Under the pieces are notes generated by a model. It did not search any database and was not told the origin of the DNA. It was given only the letters and a program-made list of their open reading frames with translations. The position numbers were made by a program, and so were the translations under genes. Shown here piece by piece: positions 15,723-24,593 of a DNA stretch of 64,000 nt. This stretch comes from Proteus vulgaris. GTDB taxonomy: Bacteria > Pseudomonadota > Gammaproteobacteria > Enterobacterales > Enterobacteriaceae. The stretch lies in the NCBI GenBank assembly GCA_901472505.1, contig LR590468.1:186001-250000 (forward strand), in the 5' to 3' direction. Position 1 is the first letter of the stretch. Each line of letters starts with the position of its first letter.

Positions 15723-15920
15723 ATGAAATTATTAACACCTTGGAAACCAGGGAACCAATTATTAACAAGTTTTGATATTAAATTAGGTCGGTTAGCGTTC
15801 AGTGTAAGAAATAGACCATGCACTGATGCTGAAATCAAACACTCCTGTGATACAGCAGACCGACTTATTTTATTGATGATGAGGCAAGACCAAAATGAGC
15901 GGAAAACTGATGAAAGCTAG
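15723..15920 (+). CDS. Unknown small phage protein, 65 residues
   Basis: A small ORF beginning MKLLTPWKPGNQ and overlapping xis by 26 bases. A competing ATG at 15710 in another frame follows CAAGACCA, a partial copy of the repeated leader, and gives only 21 codons. Which is used is unclear. Confidence 0.45.
   Translation: MKLLTPWKPGNQLLTSFDIKLGRLAFSVRNRPCTDAEIKHSCDTADRLILLMMRQDQNERKTDES
15881..15897 (+). promoter_or_regulatory. Repeated start-associated leader, variant copy 7
   Basis: GAGGCAAGACCAAAATG: the same core with two extra A before the start codon of the excisionase. Confidence 0.65.
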
Positions 15921-16107
15921 TGCTTGGGCTAAACGAGAATTTGAAATAGGTTCTATTCCAGATAATAGAACCATAAAAAAATGGGTAGAAACTGGCTTAT
16001 TAAAAGGCAAAATCGTTGATTGTTCTGTTTGGGTATATTCATCCGAACGTTGGGGTATCGAGTCCGTTATTTCTTCATGTGTCGATGAGTTAATAAGGGC
16101 TTCGTGA
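15895..16107 (+). CDS. xis: Excisionase
   Basis: This 70-residue protein has the winged-helix pattern of excisionases: IPDNRTIKKWVETGLLKGKIVDCSVWVY. It lies one base before the integrase, the usual xis-int order, and would direct prophage excision. Basic overall, with no catalytic residues expected. Confidence 0.8.
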   Translation: MSGKLMKASAWAKREFEIGSIPDNRTIKKWVETGLLKGKIVDCSVWVYSSERWGIESVISSCVDELIRAS

Positions 16108-16108
16108 T

Positions 16109-17284
16109 ATGGCCAGTAGACCAAGAAGAAAGGAATTTAGACATTTACCTAACTTCCTTTATTTTGATAAATCAGTCAAACAATATCGCCTTACATTAAC
16201 TAATGGTTTAAGAAAATGCATTGGTGCTGATAAAGCAAAAGCTATCGCAATAGCCAGAGAATACAACAATATTATGCGACCAGAAAAATCTGTTTCTGTT
16301 AATTCATTAATTATTGACTCGGGAGGGCAATATGGAGAGGCACTCCCTCTCTCAGAACATTTAGATAAGTTATTTTTGCGGATAACTAATGATGAGAAAC
16401 CATCAGACAGTACACTTAGTAACTGGGTTAATGACTTAGAAAGAATTAAGATCTTTTTTAAAGATATCCCCACAAATGAAATCTCACTGGAACATGTAAA
16501 TGGCTATATTAATGAATATCATGCCGATGCTTCTGCCAATGTACAAAATCGTAAGGTCAGTTTTCTAAAGAAAATTTTTAGTTACGCAATGGATGAATCT
16601 CTTATGTTTGATAATCCCGCTGAACGTAAGAAAATGAAAAGAGTCGATGGGAAAAAACGTAGAAGATTATCTTATGATGATTTTCTTAAAATTCGAGCAT
16701 CCGCAGAACCTTGGTTAAGAACAGCAATGGATCTGGCGTTACAAACAACACAAGCAAGGCTTGAAGTATCACGCATAAAATACAATATCAAAGCTCCCAA
16801 AGAAGGTATATGTGGGTGCTTATGGTATGAAGAACCCTCAAATGGAATATACGGGATGATTTATATTCACAGGCAAAAAGTGCAACATAAAGAGGCATCT
16901 CATATTGCGATCCCCATAGGCAAAGCACTTAAGGCTATTATCGATAATAGCCGTGACAATGTGGCAAGCCCTTATATTGTGCATAGACTACCTACTCGCA
17001 TCCCAAATAAGGTAAGTAAAGAAGTGAATCATCCAACACAAGTTGCACCAGATTATCTTAGCCGAGCATTTTCAGCATTACGTGATCGAGTGGGCGTTGC
17101 CAGTCATTTACCTTTAGATGAAAGACCAACCTTTCATGAAATAAGAGCGTTGGCGGCCTTTATGTTTAAACAACGCGGTTTTGATCCACAAGCTCGAATG
17201 GCTCATAGTGATGCGGAGTCAACCAAGATTTATACAGAAAACCATGTACAATGGGTTGAAGTGCCACATTGTGAAATAGCATGA
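16109..17284 (+). CDS. int: Tyrosine integrase
   Basis: This 391-residue site-specific recombinase has an N-terminal arm-binding domain (PRRKEFRHLPNFLYFDKSVKQY), a core-binding domain (~70-175), and a catalytic domain. The first Arg is probably in QARLEVSRI, His-x-x-Arg is HEIR, the second His is in MAHSDAESTKIY, and Tyr is in the same segment. It is transcribed toward the tRNA-Pro attachment site about 1 kb away, so it should integrate there. All catalytic positions appear present. Confidence 0.93.
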   Translation: MASRPRRKEFRHLPNFLYFDKSVKQYRLTLTNGLRKCIGADKAKAIAIAREYNNIMRPEKSVSVNSLIIDSGGQYGEALPLSEHLDKLFLRITNDEKPSDSTLSNWVNDLERIKIFFKDIPTNEISLEHVNGYINEYHADASANVQNRKVSFLKKIFSYAMDESLMFDNPAERKKMKRVDGKKRRRLSYDDFLKIRASAEPWLRTAMDLALQTTQARLEVSRIKYNIKAPKEGICGCLWYEEPSNGIYGMIYIHRQKVQHKEASHIAIPIGKALKAIIDNSRDNVASPYIVHRLPTRIPNKVSKEVNHPTQVAPDYLSRAFSALRDRVGVASHLPLDERPTFHEIRALAAFMFKQRGFDPQARMAHSDAESTKIYTENHVQWVEVPHCEIA

Positions 17285-17431
17285 GATGTAACAATTTAAA
17301 CTAGTTATAATTTCAGTCAAATATAATCTTTATAACCGGTTCCATAAATGGCAAAATATTAAATTTAATCTATGATATTATTTTAAATAATACTTATTTG
17401 ATATATGGATAAAGTCTAAAAGGAAAATTCA

Positions 17432-18091
17432 ATGACAAAGAAAATGCAACAACAATTTAATGAATTAAAAGAACTTGCTGATAAAGTCAGTGGCACTAAA
17501 TATAACAAGGTCTCAGAATTTACAGGAAGTATGTCTTATGTCGATGCGAAATATTTACTTCAATGGATAACAAAAACTGATAATTTAATTGCTAATGTTT
17601 GCGGTAAAGACTCATCTTATTTTGACTCATTTACAAAAGCAAAAAAACCACAAGGCTTAGAGACAAACCTAGATATTTTTAACAGACTTGAAGCTATTTT
17701 CATTGCGATAAAAGAAGATTATGAGAAAGGTTATATTACATCATATAAGGCATTAATTCAGGCAGAATTATTTGAAAATGAATTAGAACAAGCTAAAGAG
17801 CTACTCTCCTCTGGGTATATAACCGCATCAGCAGTTATAGCTGGAACAGTATTAGAAACAAGCCTCAGAGAACTTTGCAAAAACAAATCTATTCCTAATG
17901 GTAAATTAGATAAAATGAATGCTGACTTAGCTAAACAGGGTGTATATAACTTAATTCAGCAAAAAGCTATCACGGCTATAGCTGGAATTAGAAATAGTGC
18001 TGCTCATGGAAAAGTTAATGATTTTGACAAAGATGATGTGAAAAATATGATTAGTAGTATTGAATCTTTTCTAATAAAACATTTAAACTAA
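17432..18091 (+). CDS. HEPN-like protein, probable phage cargo
   Basis: This 219-residue protein has an N-terminal helical region and a C-terminal domain around SGYITASAVIAGTVLETSLREL, then AGIRNSAAHGKVNDF. The RNSAAH motif (R-x4-H) is the catalytic signature of HEPN ribonucleases; the domain also resembles DUF4145-type proteins. It has its own AAAAGGA site and sits between int and the attachment site, a common place for cargo genes that protect the host from other phages. The RNase role is inference. No antitoxin neighbour is visible. Confidence 0.6.
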   Translation: MTKKMQQQFNELKELADKVSGTKYNKVSEFTGSMSYVDAKYLLQWITKTDNLIANVCGKDSSYFDSFTKAKKPQGLETNLDIFNRLEAIFIAIKEDYEKGYITSYKALIQAELFENELEQAKELLSSGYITASAVIAGTVLETSLRELCKNKSIPNGKLDKMNADLAKQGVYNLIQQKAITAIAGIRNSAAHGKVNDFDKDDVKNMISSIESFLIKHLN

Positions 18092-18344
18092 AATTTTTCA
18101 ACAAAATAACCTAATAACATATAGGTAAAAAAATTATTGCAAAATAAATTACTATACTTCTGGGGTAATCAATATATTGAAATCTAACTGATAAAATTTA
18201 ACACTCATAAATATAGTGGTAAAACTCCCTTTAACTCATTGATTCTTATAATGCATATTTTGTATATTAGGCACTGTATGCAACCACATGAAAACGTAAT
18301 ATTTATATATTATAATCAAAGTGTTAGATAACTTAAAATCGGTT
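18092..18344. other. Phage arm beside the attachment core
   Basis: AT-rich DNA between the HEPN-like gene and the tRNA fragment. It holds one copy of GTGGTAAAACT at 18216-18226. No gene seen. Confidence 0.5.
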
Positions 18345-18391
18345 TCATGGGGTGTCGGGGGTCGTAGGTTCAAATCCTATCATGCCGACCA
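18345..18391 (+). other. Prophage attachment site: 3' part of tRNA-Pro(GGG)
   Basis: About 47 bases match the 3' part of enterobacterial proL from the anticodon arm to CCA: TCATGGGGTGTCGGGGG, then the T arm GGTTCAAATCC and TGCCGACCA. The sequence upstream does not form the 5' half of a tRNA. This is therefore a duplicated 3' end left by integration, and the intact tRNA should lie beyond the left edge of the window. Confidence 0.85.
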
Positions 18392-18403
18392 AAATTTTTT
18401 AGA

Positions 18404-18432
18404 AAAACCAACCTCTTACGGTTGGTTTTTTT
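18404..18432 (+). terminator. tRNA-Pro terminator
   Basis: AAACCAACC pairs with GGTTGGTTT across a short loop, followed by T. It lies 13 bases after the CCA and is probably the original terminator of the tRNA. Confidence 0.8.
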
Positions 18433-18449
18433 ATGTCTGAAATTTGTGT

Positions 18450-18481
18450 GTGGTAAAACTGTGGTAAAACTGTGGTAAAAC
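18450..18481. repeat. Three tandem copies of GTGGTAAAACT
   Basis: Copies begin at 18450, 18461 and 18472 (period 11 bp, about one helical turn). A fourth copy lies at 18216 on the other side of the core. They look like integrase arm-type binding sites. Confidence 0.7.
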
Positions 18482-18568
18482 GACGACAGATTAACCCTAG
18501 TTAAAGCTCAATTCTCGCCCTGTTTCTATGCTATAATTCACCTCAAATTCATTAATAGAGCTTATCAA

Positions 18569-18802
18569 ATGAAAAATCTAGCTGAGCTAACTCAGGAAGA
18601 AAAAGACAAGATTAACGTTGATCTATCTGCAAGTGGTGTCGCATATAAAGAACGTCTCAATATGCCAGTTGTTGCATCCGAAGTTGAAAGACAGCAACCA
18701 GCACATTTGAGAGCGTACTTTAATGAACAGTTAGCGTTTTATCGTGAGAGAAGTCAGAAGTTGCCAGATGGGAATTCTGTGCAGTATTTGAAAACGAAGT
18801 GA
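18569..18802 (+). CDS. holE: DNA polymerase III theta subunit
   Basis: The 77-residue protein aligns along its length with E. coli Hol[45 protein letters not shown]. Theta binds the epsilon proofreading subunit and stabilises it. This is the first chromosomal gene outside the prophage. It has no close operon partner. Confidence 0.9.
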   Translation: MKNLAELTQEEKDKINVDLSASGVAYKERLNMPVVASEVERQQPAHLRAYFNEQLAFYRERSQKLPDGNSVQYLKTK

Positions 18803-18824
18803 TTATATTAATAAGATTGTTAAT

Positions 18825-19180
18825 TTATTGTGTTAGTTTATAGCTCTCAGCAATTAAAGATTTTAATTCACTTTCATCAAAGTTGGATGCTAAATCAATA
18901 GAAATCCAATGCTCCTTATTCATATGATAGGCAGGATAAACTCCTTTTTTAATCGCAATGATCCCGTTAAATTTGGCATAACTTTTAAATTAATGATATC
19001 AACTCTATTATTACCACTATTACCTGATAATTTATTTTCTAAAATATCAATTATAACAGCGAACCATTTCAAATTGCTCTTATGTCTAAAAACGATGTAA
19101 TTTGGGTATTTAATCCATAAATGCTCAGGTTCTACATTATAGTTTGCTTTAATGTAATCAATTAATTATTTCCTATTCAT
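18825..19180 (-). pseudogene. MmcQ/YjbR-family protein, degenerate
   Basis: The reading restores a YjbR-type sequence: MNRK, stop, LIDYIKANYNVEPEHLWIKYPNY, FRHKSNLKWFAVI, then after a frame change YPAYHMNKEHWISIDL. The fifth codon is TAA where Glu is usual (19166-19168). A one-base shift occurs near 18955, beside GGG. With a nonsense codon plus a shift it is probably dead. Family members have a YjbR fold with unclear function. Confidence 0.75.
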
Positions 19181-19338
19181 TATCGCCTCAAATCGATAAA
19201 CTCTCTAAACATCAATAAGAAAATACACCTAAATCTTATATAGATAATCTTAAAACAATCAACAATGACATATAATTTTCATAACTTACAGATAAAAATG
19301 GCCACTGAGTGGCCAATAAAATAACGATTTCTAACAAA

Positions 19339-19518
19339 TCAGAAATTTCCTTTACTGCGTTGCTGCTCAATATAAATATTCTGATTAGCCTTAATACTAT
19401 TTAATGTACTATCTGCATATGGATCTTCTTTATGTTTTCTATTTTCTTGAGACTCAATCGACCCCGTTGATGAACAAGCAGAAATAAAAAAAACACAAAA
19501 AAGTATAAGTAAACGCAT
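19339..19518 (-). CDS. Small lipoprotein, 59 residues
   Basis: A 59-residue ORF with an N-terminal signal ending in lipobox ISAC (Cys at residue 15), then a short polar chain. It would be attached to the outer membrane or inner membrane by lipid. GGAGTA precedes the ATG. No family recognised. Confidence 0.6.
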   Translation of the reverse strand: MRLLILFCVFFISACSSTGSIESQENRKHKEDPYADSTLNSIKANQNIYIEQQRSKGNF

Positions 19519-20316
19519 ATCTACTCCAAGTCATATTTTCAATTAATAGCGAAAATTTAGAGTGAAAATAAGTAATTTAGTTCATCAATTAGTTACCTTC
19601 ATTTTTACGCTTACTCTCAATATGATTGTATAAAAAATGATATATCATTAGCCACATAAAAAAGCAGGTATAATAATTAAATTATTTATGTTCTATATTG
19701 GTGACAATGCCAGTAAGTCAAATGCTGACGTTCATGATTCCAATTTGTTGGATCAAAAAAACTGTAGACGCATGGGCTATGGTAAGAAAAGCTCGCTTGG
19801 TAACAAAATAAAGTACATATGATAGCTATGTTGAAATACTTGGATTGATGGATTTAACATGATTCTTTGCAATAAACCAAATATTATTATAACAAATTAT
19901 ATTTTTTTAATGAGAGTAACGCTCATCCATAAAAATTAGTTTAATCACCTAAATTTGATTTATTGTATCATCGATGGATAAGACCACTGAAAAAGCCATT
20001 ACAATACTTTTAATAAAGCGTCAAAAAATATAAATAAAAATCAAGAGAAGTTGATGATTGCATATTATTGAACAAAAAACGATGATTATTACATTCACCT
20101 AATATAAATAACTCAAATGAAAATCTCAAACCTTTATGATGAAATTATTAAGTAGTTAATATTGAAAAGTTCATAATCATTTTAATTTTTACTGCACTAT
20201 TATTTTTCAGCATAGCAAAATTCATTAATTACACAATCATCAATTTATTTTTAAATATCCATAAATTTAAATAATCTATACTTTTATTAAAGTGACTTTA
20301 TATTACTTACTTATTA
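19519..20316. other. AT-rich 800-base gap
   Basis: No supportable gene. A 34-codon ORF at 19710 has no clear support. The base content is extreme even for this genome. Confidence 0.4.
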
Positions 20317-20496
20317 TTATTTAAAGTTCATTAGTTTTTTAAAATAAAATCCTTTTTTAGTTTTTGGAAACTTATTTCCATTATATATCTTTCGCTCATA
20401 ATCTCGTCCGGCATAGTGATCATCTCCATAGAATTGACCATATAATGCAGTTTTAGGACAGATCTCATCAGAAAAAAATCTATGTTTATTATCCAT
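20317..20496 (-). CDS. Unknown small protein, 59 residues
   Basis: A 59-residue ORF, aromatic and basic, with FYGDDHYAGRDYERKIYNGNKFPKTKKG. The ending, an NGNKFP-type turn followed by a basic strand, is faintly like YjzC-type small proteins. GGAAAA lies upstream of the ATG. Isolated, with no neighbours in an operon. Confidence 0.4.
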   Translation of the reverse strand: MDNKHRFFSDEICPKTALYGQFYGDDHYAGRDYERKIYNGNKFPKTKKGFYFKKLMNFK

Positions 20497-20754
20497 TTCA
20501 ATTTTCCTTATTTACTTTTAATTGATTAGAAACCTCTTAAAATAAACCTCTATAAGTCGGTCATTAATTTATAATATATATAAATTAGCTAACACCATAC
20601 TACTTCTATAAAAATAGATCCAATTTTGTGCTTGTTTTTATTGAAAGCCCAAAAATAAAAAAATTAAAATAGAATATTCACTAAAAAGACCCTATTAGAC
20701 AAAATAAAAAAAAGGTGTATGATATAAATATCGCACATCTTATTTTATAATAAT

Positions 20755-21691
20755 TTATTTATTATCTATCTTTTTATTCGCAATTCCAAACGGGATATGT
20801 ACAGAAGGAAGTTCAGATGAGGATTTTAAATGTAATTTTTGATCGTCAAAGAATATATGTGGTTTTTAAAATTCTTAATACATTCGCTTTCTCAACTCCC
20901 CCCATAAAAAAAGCTTCATTAACAGAAATACCCCATGCTCTCATCGTATTAATAACACGTTTATGAGATGGTGCATTTCGTGCAGTAACAATAGATATCT
21001 TAAGTAATGGAACATAACTAGGATCTTGTTTTACTTTTTCTAATTCTAGTTTTTGAATATCTGAAATACGTAGTAAGAATTTCTTTAATGGTCCAGGGTT
21101 ATGAGGTGTATCAACCATCTTAGCTTCATGAAGATGAAATTGTGATAAATTTCCTGATGCTTTGTAAATAGTCTCAGCTTCATCATCAGCAATTACACCA
21201 TCAAAGTCAAAAGCAATTCTTAATTCATCCTCATTATCATCATTAATATGACCTGCTAATATTTGTCCTGCAGGATAATTAGCTTTTATTGCCTGAATAA
21301 CATCATCATGATCTGCTGATAAAAATAATTCTATATCAAAAGCTGGAATATAAATATGGGGTGATTTTCCTTGAAGAAATACAGCCCTGGTGATCCCTAG
21401 TTCATAATATTCAATAGAATTCATCACTCTTAATCCAGTATCAGGATCATTTCTAGATAATAAAATAACTTCAACCAGAGGGTCGTCAATTCTAATATTA
21501 TTTAGCTTTAAAAGCCGACTGATAAATGGAAATGCAACACCTTTATTTAGTGGAATATCTTGCATTTCTCGTTGATATTTTCGGTAAGCTTCCTCGCCTT
21601 CAGTACGAAATATATTGTCTGACTCTTCTAAATCAAACAACGCACTAGAGGATAGCCCTATGACTAATCTTTTTGTTAAATCATATGCCAT
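20755..21691 (-). pseudogene. 5'-nucleotidase (cytosolic type), frame broken near the C-terminus
   Basis: The main frame (20846-21691) gives 281 residues: RLVIGLSSSALFDLEES, then the HAD-like core FDFDGVIADDEAE, ISIVTARNAPSHKRV, and FFMGGVEKANVL. These fit the 5'-nucleotidase family PF06189, which dephosphorylates nucleoside monophosphates. After RILK the frame ends. Removing one T from the run at 20863-20867 restores PHIFFDDQKLHL, PSVHIPFGIAN to a stop at 20755. The lost tail includes a conserved DDQ segment. Either a real truncation or an indel error. Confidence 0.8.
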
Positions 21692-21847
21692 AGCGTCAAT
21701 TCCTAATTAAAGATCTTTATCGTTTATATTATCATTTTTTTAATAAAACAGAGATAAAAAAATCTACACATAAAGTATGAATAAGAGACTGTTATAGTCA
21801 TTACTAAGAATTTATCTCTAATTTTACTCTATAAATCACAAATGCTA

Positions 21848-21875
21848 TTGATTATCATTTGCATTTGTTTATCAT
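21848..21875 (+). promoter_or_regulatory. Possible Fur-controlled promoter
   Basis: TTGATT and TATCAT with a 16-bp spacer; the overlapping TTGATTATCATTTGCATT resembles a Fur box. It precedes the small ORF at 21917. Confidence 0.4.
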
Positions 21876-21916
21876 TACTATGATTACAAAAATCATCAAA
21901 GGTAAGGAGAAAACCC

Positions 21917-22078
21917 ATGGTTCAGAAAACTATACATTTACGCTCTCGACACGTTAAGGATTTAATCAATAAAATAAAAAAAATGAAAAGCGTTGAAAAT
22001 ACCATAAATACCAAATTAGAAAAAAGTGATCTTATTGTTATTATTGATAAATTACCCACATTGGTTTCTATCAGGTAG
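21917..22078 (+). CDS. Small basic protein next to RyhB, 53 residues
   Basis: A 53-residue ORF with AAGGAG seven bases before the ATG. The product is rich in Lys and Arg (HLRSRHVKDLINKIKKMK) with a hydrophobic end (DLIVIIDKLPTLVSIR). A Fur-like site lies upstream and a RyhB copy begins ~90 bases downstream. I do not recognise the family; HemP was considered but the pattern does not fit. Reality of the gene is plausible but not certain. Confidence 0.4.
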   Translation: MVQKTIHLRSRHVKDLINKIKKMKSVENTINTKLEKSDLIVIIDKLPTLVSIR

Positions 22079-22131
22079 GTTATTTTGTTGACATTTAGTG
22101 TGAATAAATAATGACCACAATCTTAGTGTGG

Positions 22132-22160
22132 TTGACATATTAAATGATAATGATTATCTT
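22132..22160 (+). promoter_or_regulatory. RyhB copy 1 promoter with Fur box
   Basis: TTGACA (22132-22137), 17-bp spacer, TATCTT (22155-22160). GATAATGATTATC at 22146-22158 is a strong Fur box across the -10 region. Confidence 0.8.
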
Positions 22161-22166
22161 TTAACT

Positions 22167-22265
22167 TGTGGATAATTGAGTTCTTTACTTAGTTTTTCAC
22201 AATGACATTGCTCACATTGCTTCTAGTATTTATTGACCAACTCTCCTAGCGTTGGTCTTTTTTTA
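22167..22265 (+). ncRNA. ryhB: RyhB small RNA, copy 1
   Basis: The segment carries the RyhB core: GACATTGCTCACATTGCTTC, then TAGTATT. A terminator follows: GACCAAC pairs with GTTGGTC, then seven T. In enterobacteria RyhB is made when iron is scarce and, with Hfq, represses messages for iron-using proteins. The core differs from copy 2 at one base (CTTCTAG against CTTCCAG). The 5' part differs more, so target sets could differ. Confidence 0.88.
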
Positions 22266-22970
22266 GCTGTTATAAAATTTCTATTCAACCTAAAAAAATT
22301 TTGGCAACTACATTCAATAGAATAAACAATCAATTACGTGATAATACTCTATTTTTATATTGCGTATATATAAAGGATAATAAAATTAATATAAAGCTGA
22401 GATAGCGAGTAGCTAGACTACGAACTCTCATTGATTCTAAATAAGTCATAATTATTGTTTAATTTTAATCCAATAGTAAATACGTATATTGTTATTTTAA
22501 TAAACGGAATAATTATTAGAACATTCAACTAAATGTATATAATCTTTATAGTTAAATGTGTATTAGTTTTCTTCATATGACTAAATTTAAAAATTTAAAA
22601 TCAAGGTAAAACAAGACATTATAAGAACTCAAATAATTATTTTCTCTTTAGAGAATTACTCCACTTTTTGCTTATCTTTATTATTTTTTTAAAGTTTGTT
22701 ACAGATTGATATCTCTTTTTCCCTTACTATAGTTTTAGTATTTCATCACTGATAGATATTTAATTTTCCCCGCCTAATGCGGGGATTTTTTTATCTCAAT
22801 AATACACTTTAATCCTGATACCGTTTCTTTCAAACTAAACATGCTCTGACTTTCTTTTCTTATAGCAAAGATAACACCTTATCATATTGAAAAATAACAA
22901 CAATATAAAAAATATAAATTAAAAAAGGCCATTAATTTTATGGCCTTGTTGTCAAAACTCTACTCAATGT
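22266..22970. other. Gap with one hairpin terminator
   Basis: No coding gene seen. A strong terminator at 22768-22792 with no gene upstream suggests a short untranslated transcript, listed separately. Confidence 0.4.
22739..22792 (+). ncRNA. Candidate short RNA ending in a strong terminator
   Basis: TTGATA (22706-22711) and TATAGT (22728-22733), 16-bp spacer, would start a transcript near 22739. It ends in CCCCGC/GCGGGG followed by ATTTTTTT. It matches no enterobacterial small RNA I remember. Confidence 0.3.
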
Positions 22971-23729
22971 CTATTTATAAGCTTCAAATGTAATAACTTC
23001 TGTTTCGTTATTCGGTTCACATAAATACTGATAATCACCAGAGATTGTTATTTTACCAAAACCAATAGATTTAAGTATGCGTTTAAACTCATACACACCA
23101 AACCATTTCAATGTGAACACTTCCCATTCACTTTCAATTATTTTGCCATTTCTCCATTTATCATAACGGTGGTGTGATACTGTTAGTTGATTAATGTAAT
23201 CTATTTCGGCATTCACTATCTGTAAAGTAATTAAATCCCCTTCAGACGTTTCAAATTGTCGGCTAGAACTTTGACCTTTAGCAAAAGTATGTGCCAAACT
23301 AATATCAATAAGTAAACGTCCGCCAGAATTCAATGCGTTATAACATTGTCGAAGGGCTTGTAGTGCTTTATCTTCACTATTTAACAATAAGAAAGTCCCT
23401 GTTGGAATAATTATTGCGTCAACAGGTGTCTCAACATGAAATGTCATCAAATTATCTTTAGTAACTTTATCTTGAGAAAACCCATTACTTTTTAGATTTT
23501 CCATGCAGAAAGAGAGCATCTCATCTGAGAGATCAAATCCTTCTATATTAAACCCAGCTTTCAATAAAGGGATCAAGATTCTCCCTGTTCCTACCGCAGG
23601 CTCTAGGATCTTACCATTAACACCTTTAAGACGTTCTTGATAGTATTCTACATCGCCGAAACTACACCCTATAGGTTTATCTATTTGGTAAACTTGGGCT
23701 GATAGTGAATGATAACTCTGCATAAACAT
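22971..23729 (-). CDS. Class I SAM-dependent methyltransferase
   Basis: This 252-residue protein has motif I ILEPAVGTGRILIPLL, motif II FDLSDEML, and the central LLIDISLAHTF of class I methyltransferases acting on small molecules or unknown substrates. It lies between the two RyhB copies on the opposite strand, without an operon partner. Substrate unknown. TGGCCTT before the coding end may form part of a weak terminator. Confidence 0.75.
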   Translation of the reverse strand: MFMQSYHSLSAQVYQIDKPIGCSFGDVEYYQERLKGVNGKILEPAVGTGRILIPLLKAGFNIEGFDLSDEMLSFCMENLKSNGFSQDKVTKDNLMTFHVETPVDAIIIPTGTFLLLNSEDKALQALRQCYNALNSGGRLLIDISLAHTFAKGQSSSRQFETSEGDLITLQIVNAEIDYINQLTVSHHRYDKWRNGKIIESEWEVFTLKWFGVYEFKRILKSIGFGKITISGDYQYLCEPNNETEVITFEAYK

Positions 23730-24558
23730 TCTACTCTCTTACTTTAATGATTTATTCTATTGATGATAAAGTGATTATTTAATATATCAACACTCCATTA
23801 AATTAAAAAGATGTCGAATAAAGATGTATTTTTTCTTTGGAAGCGATTTCATCAAAATATATTGATAAATTTCTTGTCATCCTGAAATAGCTTAATTTAT
23901 TAATTTTTTATTTTAACAACAAAATGTATCATTGAAAAATTAAGTAATATGACTAATGTAAAATAAGATTAACTTGTTAATAAAAACAAGTTTAAACTTA
24001 TCAAACCAATATAATTCAATAAATTAGATAAACTGCTTCTAATGTCAATTATTGTTCTATTATTAACCCTCTCAAAAAATCATTCATAAATATTTAAGTA
24101 GAAGCTAATTGTATAATTAATTCGGTTGAATATATTTTTAAAACAAATTGCTGGAATAGTGTTGAAATGGAAGAAGTAGAACATTAAATTGAACTTAATG
24201 AAATATTTAATACCAAATTAGGTGAAAATAAAGGTTCAATGAAGATAAATCGGATTAGGGATAATTTAGCAATAATGGATATATTATATAATTAAGATTA
24301 ACGGCTTTTATAACTCTATATTTTATAAACATTAATCTCTAAACATTTTAGAAATAATAGTAAATAATGAGTATATATTTTTTTGAACAATAGTATTTAT
24401 TACTATATTTATATAAATGGTATTTTTCTACTATGATCATAATATATTAAGCAGGTATAATTGATTTATATCTGCTGGCTCTGTTCTTTTTTCCTTGCCA
24501 TTCTTTCCTTTTTTCATTTCTCATTTCAACATTTTCTTAATCCATATAAACGTAAGGG
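23730..24558. other. AT-rich 830-base gap
   Basis: No supportable gene. A plus-strand frame around 24130-24295 is open except for one stop and may be a decayed gene, but I cannot name it. Confidence 0.4.
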
Positions 24559-24587
24559 TTGACAATGTAATTGATAATGATTATCTT
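24559..24587 (+). promoter_or_regulatory. RyhB copy 2 promoter with Fur box
   Basis: TTGACA (24559-24564), 17-bp spacer, TATCTT (24582-24587), with Fur box GATAATGATTATC at 24573-24585. Geometry is identical to copy 1. Confidence 0.82.
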
Positions 24588-24593
24588 TTAGAT

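Noticed and set aside
19710..19814. 34-codon ORF in the AT-rich gap
   Set aside because: No ribosome site, no recognisable family, and no conserved neighbour.
24130..24295. Nearly open frame on the plus strand
   Set aside because: Contains a stop codon and no recognisable domain; could be chance in AT-rich DNA.
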